NCBI GenBank assembly: GCA_034509735.1
Contig: JACGWO010000003.1
Span: 34,308,466 to 34,372,465, forward strand
Reading direction: 5' to 3'
DNA: 64,000 bases
Source: Sesamum alatum
Taxonomy: Eukaryota > Streptophyta > Magnoliopsida > Lamiales > Pedaliaceae
Position 1 is the first letter of the stretch; every line of letters starts with the position of its first letter. Made by a program: the position numbers and the translations under genes. This document shows positions 46,790-59,451 of this stretch, piece after piece. The notes below the pieces were generated by a model. It worked only from the letters and a program-made list of their open reading frames with translations. It searched no databases and was not told where the DNA came from.

Positions 46790-49700
46790 TTATATTTTAT
46801 GAGAAAAGAACTATATATTATATCACAAGTCAATAATAAAATATTATGTGTATATTTTTTCCCGAAACTATAGAATTTTTCGCGGTTGGCAGTGTGCCAA
46901 GTGCCAACAAATTAAGTAATAATAATAGCCGAAGCCAATAACTCGAGAACTATAGTTAGACGTGGAGGCTATTAATGGCCGTCACACACACACACACACT
47001 ACATATATTATCCGTGCAACTCAAGGAATTTAATAAATACCCTTTAATATTCTGCTTTGATAATTACAATTTTTTTTCAATCAGAAAATATAAATTTCAA
47101 GTATTAATTATTTATTTTTTACTTTTTTGGCCCTGAAGAAATGGACCGAATACTATGAACTTAGGATGATTAAGCTTATGATGGTAGATTAACTGCTGCC
47201 AAAAGTAAGATTCATTGAAACCAACATTAGAAAAAAGTAAAAAAAATAAAGCACTTTTGAGTTGAAAATAATTACATATATATATATATATACATATGCT
47301 TTCATAGAAAGAGGCGAAAATATGATCTTCAAAGTCCGCGGTAAAAAGTTTGGGTTAAAAAGAAATCATGAAAAAGGCAAAACCGTATATATGTAAATTA
47401 AATTCTACACTCATTTTGGTATTAGAATTAGAGATAAAAATTTTTAAAAAAGAAAATGTGAATGAAGGGATGAAGAAGTACATGTCTGAATGAGTCCAAA
47501 TTTTGTTTCCTGAGGACTCAGCCCAGAAAAAGAAATAATCCTTACCCACCTTTCTATTCGAATTGAATTTTCTATTATAAATTATCTCTTGTATCTTTTA
47601 TTTTATTTAACATACAAAAAAATACATGGTATCATTTTTTTACACATATTATAATTAAATAAACTAAAAACATACAATACAAAAATTTGAAATAAAAAAT
47701 TCAATATGTGCTCCAATCACCTTTTCTTTTATTCCATTACGGAAAAACAACACCAATTTTTCAGTCCACTTTTTTTCATTCACCAAAACAGAATTTTTTG
47801 TCTTTATTAGTTGAAAAACACCAAAAACATTTATTATCCAATAATAACTACACAACCGAAGCATCCCTCAGCCATCCATCTCGAAATTTTACCTACCCTT
47901 ATAGGGCTTTAAGGTTTTTTAGAACGAAATTTTTTTATTCTGATCGTCATCATCAATTATACGGTAGATTTTTTATCAACGAATGAATTAATTCATTAGA
48001 TAGAAGCAAATTTTATGATACTAAATATAAATGTCCAAATCATAAGGAATTTTCATGTAATTACGCTAAACCCCATAATTATAGAAGGACGGTGTAATTA
48101 TCCCTTTAAAATATATAGTTTGTACACAAACATTAAAGTTATAAAAACATGTACGTTAACAAATTAATCATTACGTTACCCTTTTCCATAATTCGGTGGA
48201 GCATTAATGAATAACGACCGGTGTCCAAAATTATTGTCAAAAAAAATTAAGTACCGTTAAAGATGGTACAACAAGAACGACTAGAAAAAGAGTTCCCCCC
48301 ATCAACACCCAAATTAATGCATATGCTGATGCAAATTAATAATATTTAAAATTTAATTATCACTTATTTAATGCATTGATTATCCGCAGCCTCTACAAAC
48401 GCTAGCCCATTTCTCATAAATAAAACAGCAAAAGCTACCACAATTTTAATTATTATTTTCTTATTTCTCCCCCCACCAAAAAAAGATTATTAATTTAAAT
48501 GAATTAATTATTTAGGTGGTCCGTACTCTCTTCACGCACTGAAAATTACCAATTGCTGCTGCTGCATGAGTGCCGGCCCCCTCGTGTATTCATGTACGTA
48601 TAAATGTATATACGTTCTGTGTATGTATGTCACATGTCAGTGTGTGTCTGTGTGTGTTTTATATGCCATATATATATATATATATGTATTTTCATGCTGC
48701 GTATGTATTTATGTACACGTATTTGATTATTGTCTGCTGATCTTCAGTTGTGGCTGTCAGAAATGATTTGAAAGTCCGTTTTTCTATTTATTCTTTGGTA
48801 AGAAGAGTAATAACTTAAGTGGTAAGTAGTGGGCCGTGACTCACCGCTAAGTCACGAGTAAAAAAAAAGCCCGCTGGGTTAGAAATTCTACCGTATTCGG
48901 GCCCTCCGGTAGGGCCCACTATCTTTCGGTTGTAAATCACGGGGCCCAGCAACTCTCATTTAATGACAAACAAATATAATTAAAAAACTTAAATAAATGA
49001 AAAATGAAAAAAAAAAAAAAATTGGAAGAAAAAACAATACACCAAACACAGCCCATGTGGATTGTATATATTAATGTGCATGGAATTAGACGTAAAGCGA
49101 TTCTCTGTCCTTAAGAGGCCTTTTGCTTTTTCTTTTTTTTCTAATCAAGAAAGAGGAAAATCAAAGAATATATAAAGTATTTCATATTTGTCTCTCTATC
49201 TCTAGGGCTTGTCTTTTCATGTTCTTTTTTGTTTTTTTATTTTATTTTATTTTATATGTAGTTTCTATATTAAATAAAAATATATATAAATTTTATGGAT
49301 AAAAGATTTTGAGACAAAATTCTCTTCTCTTTTGGGGTGGGTCCCATCTGACCTCCCATTCCCAGTTTGCTTCCACTTGAATTTTTTTCAATAAAAATTT
49401 GTGATCTCACACCACCAACAACACCTAATTAACTCTAGGATTTCACTAATTGCCAAGATTGTATAATTTAGATGCCATAACATGACAAGAGTTTAGGTTA
49501 GTTGACTAATCTTGCAAAGTTAATATAATTAAATCTACAGGTGAATTTTGTTTTCTACATTCGATTTGAAACGAAAAATACGCAGACAATTATATATGTA
49601 TATCATAATAACATGCGCATAAAATAATTAACAAATAAAAAAGATTCCACTAATTTCGCGGGGGCCATTATACATCAAATAATGTTGTCTTATATTAGGG

Positions 49701-50220
49701 GGTAGATAGTAATTATTGTCCATAATCACAAGAACAATATATAATTATAATATTCGTATCTAATTATCAGAGTTATTCTCCTTGTTATATGCTTCTAATT
49801 GGCGCAATTATTTCCGTTTCTTCGAATCATGATTATAATTTTTTTTTATTAAAAAAAAAAACAAGAATGGATTGAACATGCAATTACATGTGATTTAGAG
49901 GGCAGAGAACAAAAAAGAGGACTATATGGTAATATCTCTCCATCATTTGAATGAAATATGAATTGGACCCTTATTCATTTAAATTTGGCCCCCTTTACCC
50001 CACACAAAATACATTTTGTCTAATAAAGTACATAATTAATTATATATATGTTGAGTGATATACAGATATCCCACTATCTATCTATAAATTAAAGAAAGAA
50101 ACCCTTATTAATTTTGACCCCATGCCTATATATATCCCCAATCTTAAAAAGGGAATCGCAAGCACATGAATAAATGATATCATACATTCATTTCATACTA
50201 TGTATACCTAATATTTTAAG

Positions 50221-50490
50221 GAAAAAATGCAAGCAACCCCATCTAATATTATAAATGAGTAAATTATCTTTTTATAAAAAATAAAATTAACAATTTACTT
50301 TTTTAATTTTTTTTTTAAATGAATCAATTTAGCTCATCGTGTTTTTTAAAATGGAGTAATTTACATCCCTAAACAGAGAGGTAAATTGCTCCATTTCAAA
50401 TAATATAGGAAGATTAATTGCTATTTTCTTTTCATAAGAGGTAATTTGTTCATTTATAATATTACGGGAAGGTAAATTACATTAAATCCA
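50221..50490. mobile_element. MITE-like inverted repeat
   Basis: TAATATTATAAATGAGTAAA near 50248 pairs with TTTGTTCATTTATAATATTA near 50446. The outer ends (GGAAAAAATGCAAGC and GTAAATTACATTAAATCC) are weaker but related. Its right end resembles the terminus at about 782. AATATT-like flanks on both sides may be a decayed target duplication. Confidence 0.5.
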
Positions 50491-50523
50491 ATATTAATTT
50501 GGACAACCATTAGCCACACACAC

Positions 50524-50561
<38 letters not shown>

Positions 50562-51185
50562 CACTTTCTTGAGCGCAGCGTAGTGCCATATATATAGGCT
50601 GCTGCAACTCAGAATCAATATCACATTAATTGGTGGAGATCATATATATATATATATATATAATGATCTTCCACATGCAAAACATTACTGACTAAAACTG
50701 ATCATGAGTAGTGTAATGATGATAGTCCTGCAGTTGAGTTTTAAGCTTTTCATGTTAATTACTTAAATTAGCATGCATGCTACCTGCACCTGCACCTGCT
50801 AATTACCTAATTAATTAATAACAAAGTATATATATATATGTATATAAATAGTTTGTAATGATGAAGATGAAGCTCCGGGGGGGTGATGGGCATGAATATA
50901 TATGATTGCTGCAGTGAAGGAATCCCAAGAAAGAATATAGAGTTTGGCATGTTACTAAAGCCCCCACCTCAATTAATTAATTATATATATGCATGCATAT
51001 GTACAATATCCAGATTTGTAGCAGCTATATATACCCATATATTACACTTTACTTGGGGATTCACAATTAAGATTTGTTTGGGAGAGAAGAAAAGAATGAG
51101 GCTACATAGACAAGACTTATATGTTTTTGTCCTCCTTTACTTTTAGCAGCTACCCCACATTAATAATTCTTCATGGACTCTGGAC

Positions 51186-51226
<41 letters not shown>

Positions 51227-52189
51227 CTTCATTCATTCATTCATTTACTTTCTTTTTCTTCTTTTAATTTTCTCATGAAATTTTGTATTATTAATGGACC
51301 CAACCAACAACTTTACCGTCTGCGGGCTAGCTATCCCATCAATTATTTTTAACTGTGGTATAATGAATATATAAATTGTAAACAAAATTATAAATTAAAG
51401 AATACTGAGACTTGGAAGTATTTTGCAAAACTTGAACTTAACTTAAACCATTCAAAAAGAACAATTATAAATGAAAAACATTTTCAGCTTATTGTCAATA
51501 ATAAACTAATAGTAATTCATTTTTAAACAGTTGCAAACGCCTCCCTCAGCTTCCAATGCTGGAACACCACAAATAATTATTTGTTTATGGATTATTTTTG
51601 GTAAATCCAAACAACTAAATATTTCACAATATCACCTCTTTTTATTTATACAATATATTCATATGTGAGTCTCCTACACACAAAAAAATAAAAAATAAAA
51701 AAATCGAAACTCCCTAAGAATTATCGTATTCCATAATTCAAAGATTGAAGTAGACCAACTTTAAGCCCACATTTAGACCCCAACTTCGGAAAATGAACAG
51801 AAATCTGTCGACAACATATTAAATTCAGCGCCAATATGTAATAAAGCTGTTGTAGAAAAGCCAATGATTCCTCGGGCTCGGGCCCTAATCAGCAACTTCA
51901 CTCCTCCGCTCTAAAGTACATTTTTACCCAAGGAAATTATTGCATCATCTCTCCTTTTTCTGCTGATTCAACCATGAATATCAAGGCCCGCAAATGATGT
52001 TCTGATTAAGGAAAGCCCAATCTCTAGGCCCGTTAAAAGCTGAAACGAATCAATGATGTCTGCACTTTACAATGGTGGCCCAACAGGAGTTGATCTGAGC
52101 CCACGAAGTTTTAGGTTCTAAATATAAGAAAAATAAAGTATTCTTGCGATACATAAAAAATGAGGTTTGAAAAATTATATCTAAATATC

Positions 52190-52620
52190 CCGAACATTTT
52201 TTCTATCCAATAAATAGTTCTATCCATTAGTAAAATTCACAAACTTTGTTGACATCAGCAAAAAGATTGAATAAAAGTGCGTATTTACCACCGATTGACT
52301 TATTATATACTTATTGTAAGTATTTTTTTCTTTTTACCAAATTACCCATATTCATCTTCACACGCTAATACATGTAAAGAGGTGTATATATTCTCACCCT
52401 TATAAGGATAATTTGATCAGAAAAAATTTATTTAACTTGCAATAAATCTGTTATAAATCAATCGAGTGTAAATGTAAGTTTTTATTCAACTTTTTTTTTC
52501 GATCTCAACAAGTTTCAAAATTTTACTAACATATAAATCTATTTTTTGGATGAATACAAACGTTTGAATAATAAATGTAATTTTTTAAATCATAAAAAAT
52601 TTACGTATAATTACGTTAAA
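52190..52620. repeat. Imperfect foldback
   Basis: TTAGTAAAATTCACAAACTT (about 52238) pairs with AAGTTTCAAAATTTTACTAA (about 52511), and GATTGAATAAAAGTGCGTAT with the complementary stretch near 52470-52490. Limits unclear. Probably a decayed MITE. Confidence 0.45.
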
Positions 52621-53331
52621 CTATAAAAAATGTTATAATTAACCCTATAAAATAAATATATGAATGATACTATACGAGTACTTATGAGTGGAGCCCTCAA
52701 ACATGTCCATTCGAAATAGTGTAGTTAATTTCCTCGTTACCAATAAAAAACACCAAAGTCATGAGTCATGCCAACAACTCTAATTTCATATAAATATCGT
52801 TGGTATGGCATGGATCATGACTTGGACGCAGTGCCAGCCAGGATAATCAAATGCGAAATTATGATGTCCACTCTCATTTATTTATTTATTTATGATAATT
52901 TCATGTTTGAATAATAATTTCTTAGGTTTAAATAGATACGTTGACTCTAATACTTAATTGATTGAGATATTCATATGTTTAACGAGTGATACATTTAATC
53001 ACTATTAGGAAAAATAAAACCAAAAAAGAAAAAAAAAAGACTTTTTCTTACTCCAATATGTTAATCTTTATGCTTAATTGATGGAGATTTTTATATAATT
53101 AATGGAAAATATCTTATTTCTAACCTTGAAAATTCAAACCTAAATCTCACTTGTCCTCACCAACAGACTAGTTTGATTTATTAAGAATTTTCCATAATTC
53201 ATTATTGTCCTTTTTTTTTTTTGTTATAAGTCTACTTAAATTATAGAACTCCAGTTGCATTATGCCATAATGATTTATTTCCATTCTCTCTCTTGATTTC
53301 CATATACTGAAGAAAGTTTCTCTCCCATCCC

Positions 53332-56069
53332 ATGGCATGCATTACACGAACGAGACTACGGCTAAATTCATCCAATATTCCAAGGAGTTCACGGCGGCCC
53401 ACTTTCCATTTGGGCTCCATCAGTTATGGAAAGTCTCATTGGTTTTTTATACCACAACTCCAAAAAAAATGGCTGAATTTTCGGTTAGCCGGTGGGAGAA
53501 ACTCAGAAACCCTGTACGCAAGAGGAAGAGAGCATTGGTTTGATCAGGAGAATGAGAAGAAGAGAAGAGGTGGTGTTAGTTGCACGGCTGAGGGGATAGA
53601 GAGGGGGCTGTTTGTGGCGAGGAGAGACGGCGGAGTCATGGCGGCGGAGAGGTTGAAGGTGGTGGCGCTAGTGGCGGCTGTCATGTGTTTGTGTAATGCA
53701 GATAGAGTTGTGATGTCGGTTGCCGTAGTTCCTCTTGCTGCCAAACATGGCTGGAGCACTTCTTTCTTGGGAGTTGTCCAGGTTTCCTTTCCGTTTTCAA
53801 TTCTTAATTCTTTAAAAGTCTGAGAAACTTATTTGCTTTTTTAGTACATTTACTTTTGTTGGTGGTTGGTTGGTTTCTGATGGGAATTGCCCTTTCTGTG
53901 TTTCGGTGGTTGTTGAGAAATGAGTACGACGGTGGCGTCTACCAGTACCAGCCGCCACATAAGAATGTACCAACCCTTAAGTCTGGACCCCACTTAATTA
54001 CCGATTCACAAAGGACCAACTCAAAGAATTAGGAAGAAAATTATTATATATTTGTAGGAATAAATTGCAAGTTAAGTCGTTGCAAACAGGCTCTTAGAAA
54101 ATGATATGCATGTGTGTAATTTGGTCTTGTTGGTTTTGATGATTGCTGATGGTGTATAATGGTACTGTTTTTGATGCATAGTCATCGTTTCTATGGGGAT
54201 ATATGTGTTCCTCAGTGATTGGGGGAGCCTTGGTTGATAAATATGGAGGAAAAAGAGTTATTGGTTGGGGCGCAGCTTTGTGGTCTCTGGCTACTCTCCT
54301 CACTCCATGGGCCGCAAATCACTCTACTGCCACCCTCTTGGCTGTTCGTGCTTTCTTTGGCCTGGCTGAAGGTGTTGCTCTACCTTCAATGAACAACCTT
54401 TTATCAAGGTAATTCTTTTATATATTCTTGGAAACTCTTGTTCTTGTTTCTTCATTTCATGATTAATATTCAAGTGTTAGTGTCCAAATGTGCAATGTTC
54501 GTAATGCTGTTCTTGTGTGTGTGTGTGTGTGTGTCTCTACTCTTAGATGGTTTCCGACCAGTGAACGAGCAACTGCTGTCGGAATATCTATGGGAGGTTT
54601 CCAGCTGGGAAATGTTGTGGGATTGGTCTTGACTCCCCTGGCAATGTCATCAATCGGAATTTCTGGCCCGTTTGTTCTGTTTACGTCTCTTGGATTTCTG
54701 TGGCTAATGACATGGATTTATAGGGTCCCGAATGACCCTCAAGAGAGCAATTCTATCAGTAAAGCTGAGTTGCGTTTGATACAAGCTGGGAAATCTGACT
54801 CTCATGTGATGAAGACCAAGCTTCCATCTCTGGCACTCCTTTTCTCAAAATTGCCCACCTGGGCTATAGTGCTTGCTAATATCACTAATAATTGGGTTAG
54901 GTTTCTTCTTGTTTTCAGATTTCTTACATTCTTGATTTTCATGCTACTGATATATCTTCTTCAATGCAGGGGTACTTTGTTCTTCTATCATGGATGCCTG
55001 TTTATTTTAAAACTGTGAGTGGCATTATGTTTGCGTAATTGTCGTTTATTCTTTCAGTTTCTGCATGATCTTTTCACATCTAAATGATCTTGATGATATA
55101 TAAAGCAGCCCTCGAAATAGATTGCCTTACTGAGGGCAGTGTGCTAACTCATGATCATAATTTTGCTGAACATGTTTACTGCTGATGATGTATTAGGTGT
55201 TTGGTGTAAACTTGAAGCAAGCAGCTTGGTTTAGTGCAGTTCCCTGGGGAACAATGGCAATCTCGGGCTACGCTGCCGGGGCATCATCAGATTACTTAAT
55301 CAAATCAGGTTACTCAACAACATCAGCCAGGAAAATCATGCAGGTAACGAAAGAGTCTCGGACATGGCTTCTCAACTTAAATCTCTTTCTGCTGTAATAA
55401 TCTTCAGTTCTTTCCTCCCCAGACGAGTAGTTAATAGGTTTCTTTTTTGCTGAAAATCATGTAAAAGAAATCTAAGATAGTTGTTTGAAATGTCAGTCAA
55501 TTGGTTTTATCGGGCCTGGGATTTCATTGCTCTGCTTGAACTACGCAAAGACGCCATCTGTTGCTGCCGTATTTATGACAATGGCCCTGAGTTTGAGCTC
55601 TTTCAGTCAAGCTGGATTTTTACTGAATATGCAAGTAAGTTTTTGCTTCCTTACAGTTTATTCAGATTCAATCCTTAAATCATACAAGTAGCTAGTTCTG
55701 CAGTGAACGTACAGCTTAACTAATGTTGATCTTTCAATTGTTTGAACAGGACATTGCACCACAATATGCTGGATTTCTGCATGGTATAATACTCTTGAAT
55801 CCACTCCAGAGATGCCTCTTCACGCGTTACTATTATTCTTCTTTGGTTAATGCAATTTTTACATAAAATCACGCTGCTAACGACAAGTTGTGGTTGCAGG
55901 GATCTCAAATTCAGCTGGAACGATGGCGGCCATAATCAGTACGATTGGAGCAGGGTTCTTTGTACATTGGCTAGGATCCTTCCAATCATTCTTAAGTCTC
56001 ACTGCTTGTCTTTATTTCGCCACAACCATCTTTTGGAATCTGTATGCTACTGGAGAAAGAGTGTTTTAG
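53332..56069 (+). CDS. PHT4-family plastid anion/phosphate transporter (PHT4;3/PHT4;5 type)
   Basis: Major facilitator (SLC17-like) carrier; plant PHT4 proteins move inorganic phosphate, mostly across plastid membranes. Eight exons: 53332-53781, 54182-54408, 54547-54895, 54970-55014, 55197-55343, 55497-55634, 55750-55783 and 55900-56069. They total 1560 nt, giving 519 aa, the usual length for the plastid forms. A basic, Ser/Arg-rich N-terminus (MACITRTRLRLNSSN) of about 100 residues fits a transit peptide. Membrane part: RLKVVALVAAVMCLCNADRV opens TM1; GGALVDKYGGKRVIGWG is the MFS loop 2-3 motif. WFPTSERATAVGISMGGFQL, DIAPQYAGFLHGISNSAGT and the terminal ATGERVF are PHT4 hallmarks. Whether PHT4;3 or PHT4;5 cannot be settled by eye. 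The phosphate substrate is family knowledge. Confidence 0.92.
54517..54534. repeat. (GT)n microsatellite just upstream of a 3' splice site
   Basis: An uninterrupted GT run ends 12 nt before the acceptor TCTACTCTTAG (exon 3 starts 54547) of the PHT4 gene, in the polypyrimidine-tract region. Confidence 0.9.
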
Positions 56070-56317
56070 TCTTTCAGATGGTAGAAGCAGAAAACCTTAT
56101 CTCATACTATTGAGTAAATGGAAAGAAAAGACAGAGTCATATAACATTAGCATTCTTGGACAGCAAACGAAGCCTGTCCCACCATGAATTTGCTCAGGTT
56201 TTACACCAAATACTGCAAATATGTTATGGTCCCCAGTAGTCGCACACTCTTGTTGCATCTCAAGTCTTTTCAAGGCATAATAATAGCCACATGGCAAGCT
56301 AGAAATGCTAGACTATG

Positions 56318-56501
56318 ACAATGCCGTTTTTTTGCCGGTGGAAGATTTTGGCAGAAATTCGGTATATTCTGATTAATGTGGAGTTGAATCAAGATCCAAG
56401 AAAAGTAAAACAATGCCGTTTTTTTGCCGGTGGAAGATTTTGGCAGAAATTCGGTATATTCTGATTAATGTGGAGTTGAATCAAGATCCAAGAAAAGTAA
56501 A
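56318..56501. repeat. 92-bp tandem duplication
   Basis: ACAATGCCGTTTTTTTGCCG begins at 56318 and at 56410. The copies look identical up to AAGAAAAGTAAA, so the duplication is recent. It is about 250 bp past the PHT4 stop. Confidence 0.9.
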
Positions 56502-56749
56502 CGTACACATCCCAAATTTGTTAAGGCAAAGAGATGAAGATGTTTTGAAATGAGAGCCCCCACCCTAATTTTCTTCTGTCAACAAAGATAATCAAGTTTC
56601 TCATAGCAACTTCATCACGTAACTTCCTCGTATATTTCCTTGATTGATTAGTCCACCTTCCTATTTTCTTTGCTAGTAGACTGCACGTCTCCTTATACAG
56701 GTTTCTCTTTTCTTCGTACATTTTATTTGGCAAATTTATATGTGTAGGC

Positions 56750-56922
56750 CTTGTTTACTTGTGAGAATTGAATTGAATATGCAATTCAATCTCTTGTTTA
56801 CTTACATTTAGATAAATAGATGATTTAAATCAAAATATTAGTGATACAATTTAATCTCATTTTACATTTTATCCATCATTAATCTATCAAGACTTAATCT
56901 CATCCGTCAAAGTAAACGAGGC
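56750..56922. mobile_element. Small MITE with GGCCT(T/C)GTTTACTT ends
   Basis: AGGCCTTGTTTACTT at the left pairs with AAGTAAACGAGGCC at the right, in an AT-rich element of about 170 bp. GTA stands on both sides, but a convincing longer target duplication is absent, so the superfamily is uncertain. Confidence 0.55.
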
Positions 56923-58058
56923 CGTAATGATCCAGCCTGGCTTGAAAGACTGATTTTCATACAAATATAGATCGGAAAACCGGGAAATTGCTCTTTCGAT
57001 CCGTTTGCTCGAAGACGCATTAACTATTTTGGATCGGCTTGGTACAGTCATTTCTTTGTTGAAGGGAATGTCCCTGCAACTTTCCTCGTGGTCTCTGCTA
57101 TGTAATTTGAAGATCTTTGGATCGATGCTTACTGGTGGCATATTATTTGGTAATAGGCTGCAACTCTTTCTCAAACTTTAAGAAGGCAATTTATAACATG
57201 AAACGGTTTCTGAATTTTGGATTAGAAAATTGAACCTGTCGCTTCTTTTGCAGTGCCTAATCTTAACGTAGCATTGACATAACTCTCTTGGCTGCCTAAA
57301 CTTGACGAATGCTGAACACAACTAGTATTTTTATGAAAAAGGGATTAAACAACCGCACAGGCCAAGAATGCAATAACCGAGATCATATGCTCTTTGGACA
57401 TACCAAAGCTTTCATTAACTTTAAAGAACGAAACCAACAAGTTGAACTTGAAGAAAAGAATTAAATGGGCATGAAAATAGATATTATCAGAAATAATTAC
57501 TGACTAAACATTTTCAAACATATTCATCTAATTCAAATGTCATTTGTCCCTCAATAAATTGAACATAGAGTTCACTAGCAAAAGGCACTCACTGGCCCCA
57601 TGCACCCAAGAAATGTTAACGAGCAGCAAGAAACTCATCCACTCTCTCGCTACAAACAAGCTGGCATAGATGAACCACAAGCGTTCATTCGATACCCTAT
57701 ATTCACAATAACAGATTCATTTGAAATCTAAATTATTATCCTAAAATCTACATTTTTGGACAAATTTAACGACAACTATTTAAGAGCCAAAAACAAACTG
57801 CAGCTGGAAACAATAATATACAAAGACAACCTATTAACTATTCCTACAATCTAGACGACTATGAGAAAGAAACAAAAGCCTGATCCCGAGGATCTTAAAA
57901 GTGTGCCAAATCTGGAAAGGATACCACAAACCAGAAACCTGCAATGCGCTAGATAATCTATGCTGGTACTTCCAAAGTATCACCAACTATACTCGCTCGT
58001 ACCCAGAAATGGACTGTAGCTTCATCAAACGGATGTATATTCCACTTATTACAAATGT

Positions 58059-59415
58059 TCATCTACGGCGTGATGAGTTATGCTGGTGGGCTTTGCTCTC
58101 GTTCTGTATCCGATCAGCATACATTGGCAGGCGGATTATCTCATTGATCTCGTTCAACAATATGTCCTCAGTGATATTGTCCCTTATACTTCTCATAACC
58201 TGTTTTCAATTTTGGAACGATAAATGTTGGGTGTTATATCACTTTCAAGTATAAAAAGTATAGGAAGACAGTATGATGCGGAACGTACCTTCTTGTAGGT
58301 GTTAAATTCATTAGGGGTCCCTTTATCCAACCTGACCCTCATACACACCCATACATCTTCCTCAGAATCCCAAGAACACTCAATAATCTTACCTGAATAC
58401 GATGAGGGATCAGCACCATCTGCAAGCCCATAGAGTAATAGCCATCAACAGCATATCGTGATAAGTAACATCGAGATTACATAAACAACAACATAAGCCA
58501 CATAATCAAGGGAATTATAAAAATAAAAAACCATCAAAAGAAACAAAGTTAAGAAGAGATCCTCGGCAACATACTTTGCCAAGTGATACCCAATTATGAT
58601 GTATTATTTAGCTCATGTAGTTTGTTTCCTTTCCATTGATATATGAATCACATAAAGCACTGGGAATATAAACATGTCCTATCAAATGATTTATCAAGTG
58701 ACAAACTACTCTCCACAAAGGAGATTTAAACTTTATACTCATTTCTCCCAAAATCACCCATTCACTTGTTGCCACTTAGTGAGAATTTGAAAAAGGTTAC
58801 TTTATTCCGTAGTTTATACACAGGAGTTTCATTCTGGACATATTGCATTCTTATGATCAAACCCCTGAACAAGGGACATCTCCATTGAAATTTATGGTTG
58901 GTTCCAATTTTATCCAAGCTTCAATTTCTGACATTTCAAAATTCATTTGTATAAAACAATGACAGAAAAGTTTTGATTTCCACCTCATTAAATTAAATTG
59001 AAGCATCCAACTGGCACTTTAAACAACAGTACTTCTATGTAAGGTTAAGACAACATTTCTTGGATGCATGAAAATGTAACTCTAGACATCCTCTGCAAGA
59101 CAGAGGGAGTAGAATCTCTAAGAGGATCTGAAGAACTGTATCAGTTCATCTTTTAAGTGAATAATTAACAAGCTATCCAACTATAATAGCAATAATTAAC
59201 AATCAATGCACTACTAACCAGGAAAGATAACCCGATTCCCCTCCATCAATTTCTTCTTCCCTCGTTCAAATAGAAAAAGTGATTGGCGGTCGTCAACCAT
59301 CTGTTAACATAAGCAAAGACAGAAACACATCAAATGTTACTGAAAATGATTAAAATAGATAGCATATTAGAGGTAAAGAAACTGACAGCCAATTAACTTT
59401 GCACACGAAAGGAGA

Positions 59416-59451
<36 letters not shown>

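Larger units (their letters stand above)
45960..53331. other. Large AT-rich gene-poor spacer
   Basis: More than 7 kb without a recognisable coding region. It contains two MITE-like elements (46378-46789, 50221-50490), a foldback near 52190-52620, (AC)n at 46983-47000 and several (AT)n runs: about 46278-46295, 48669-48684, 50528-50558, 50645-50662 and 51189-51222. Frames at 47708-47986, 48566-48766 and 50883-51146 are AT-rich and match nothing. I looked for conserved plant miRNA sequences I know and saw none. Confidence 0.6.
56070..58058. other. Convergent spacer between the PHT4 and capping-enzyme genes
   Basis: It holds the two 3' flanks, a 92-bp tandem duplication (56318-56501) and a short inverted-repeat element (56750-56922). 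A reverse open frame at 56887-57174 (95 aa) shows no family I recognise; about 36 bases of it lie inside the small element, so I do not call it a gene. Confidence 0.5.

Noticed and set aside
50560..51170. Possible microRNA precursor in an AT-rich stretch with local hairpins
   Set aside because: The hairpins are formed by (AT)n repeats, and none of the conserved plant miRNA sequences I know is present.
56887..57174. 95-aa reverse frame after the PHT4 gene
   Set aside because: Partly inside a small inverted-repeat element and unlike any family I know; no splice or promoter context.
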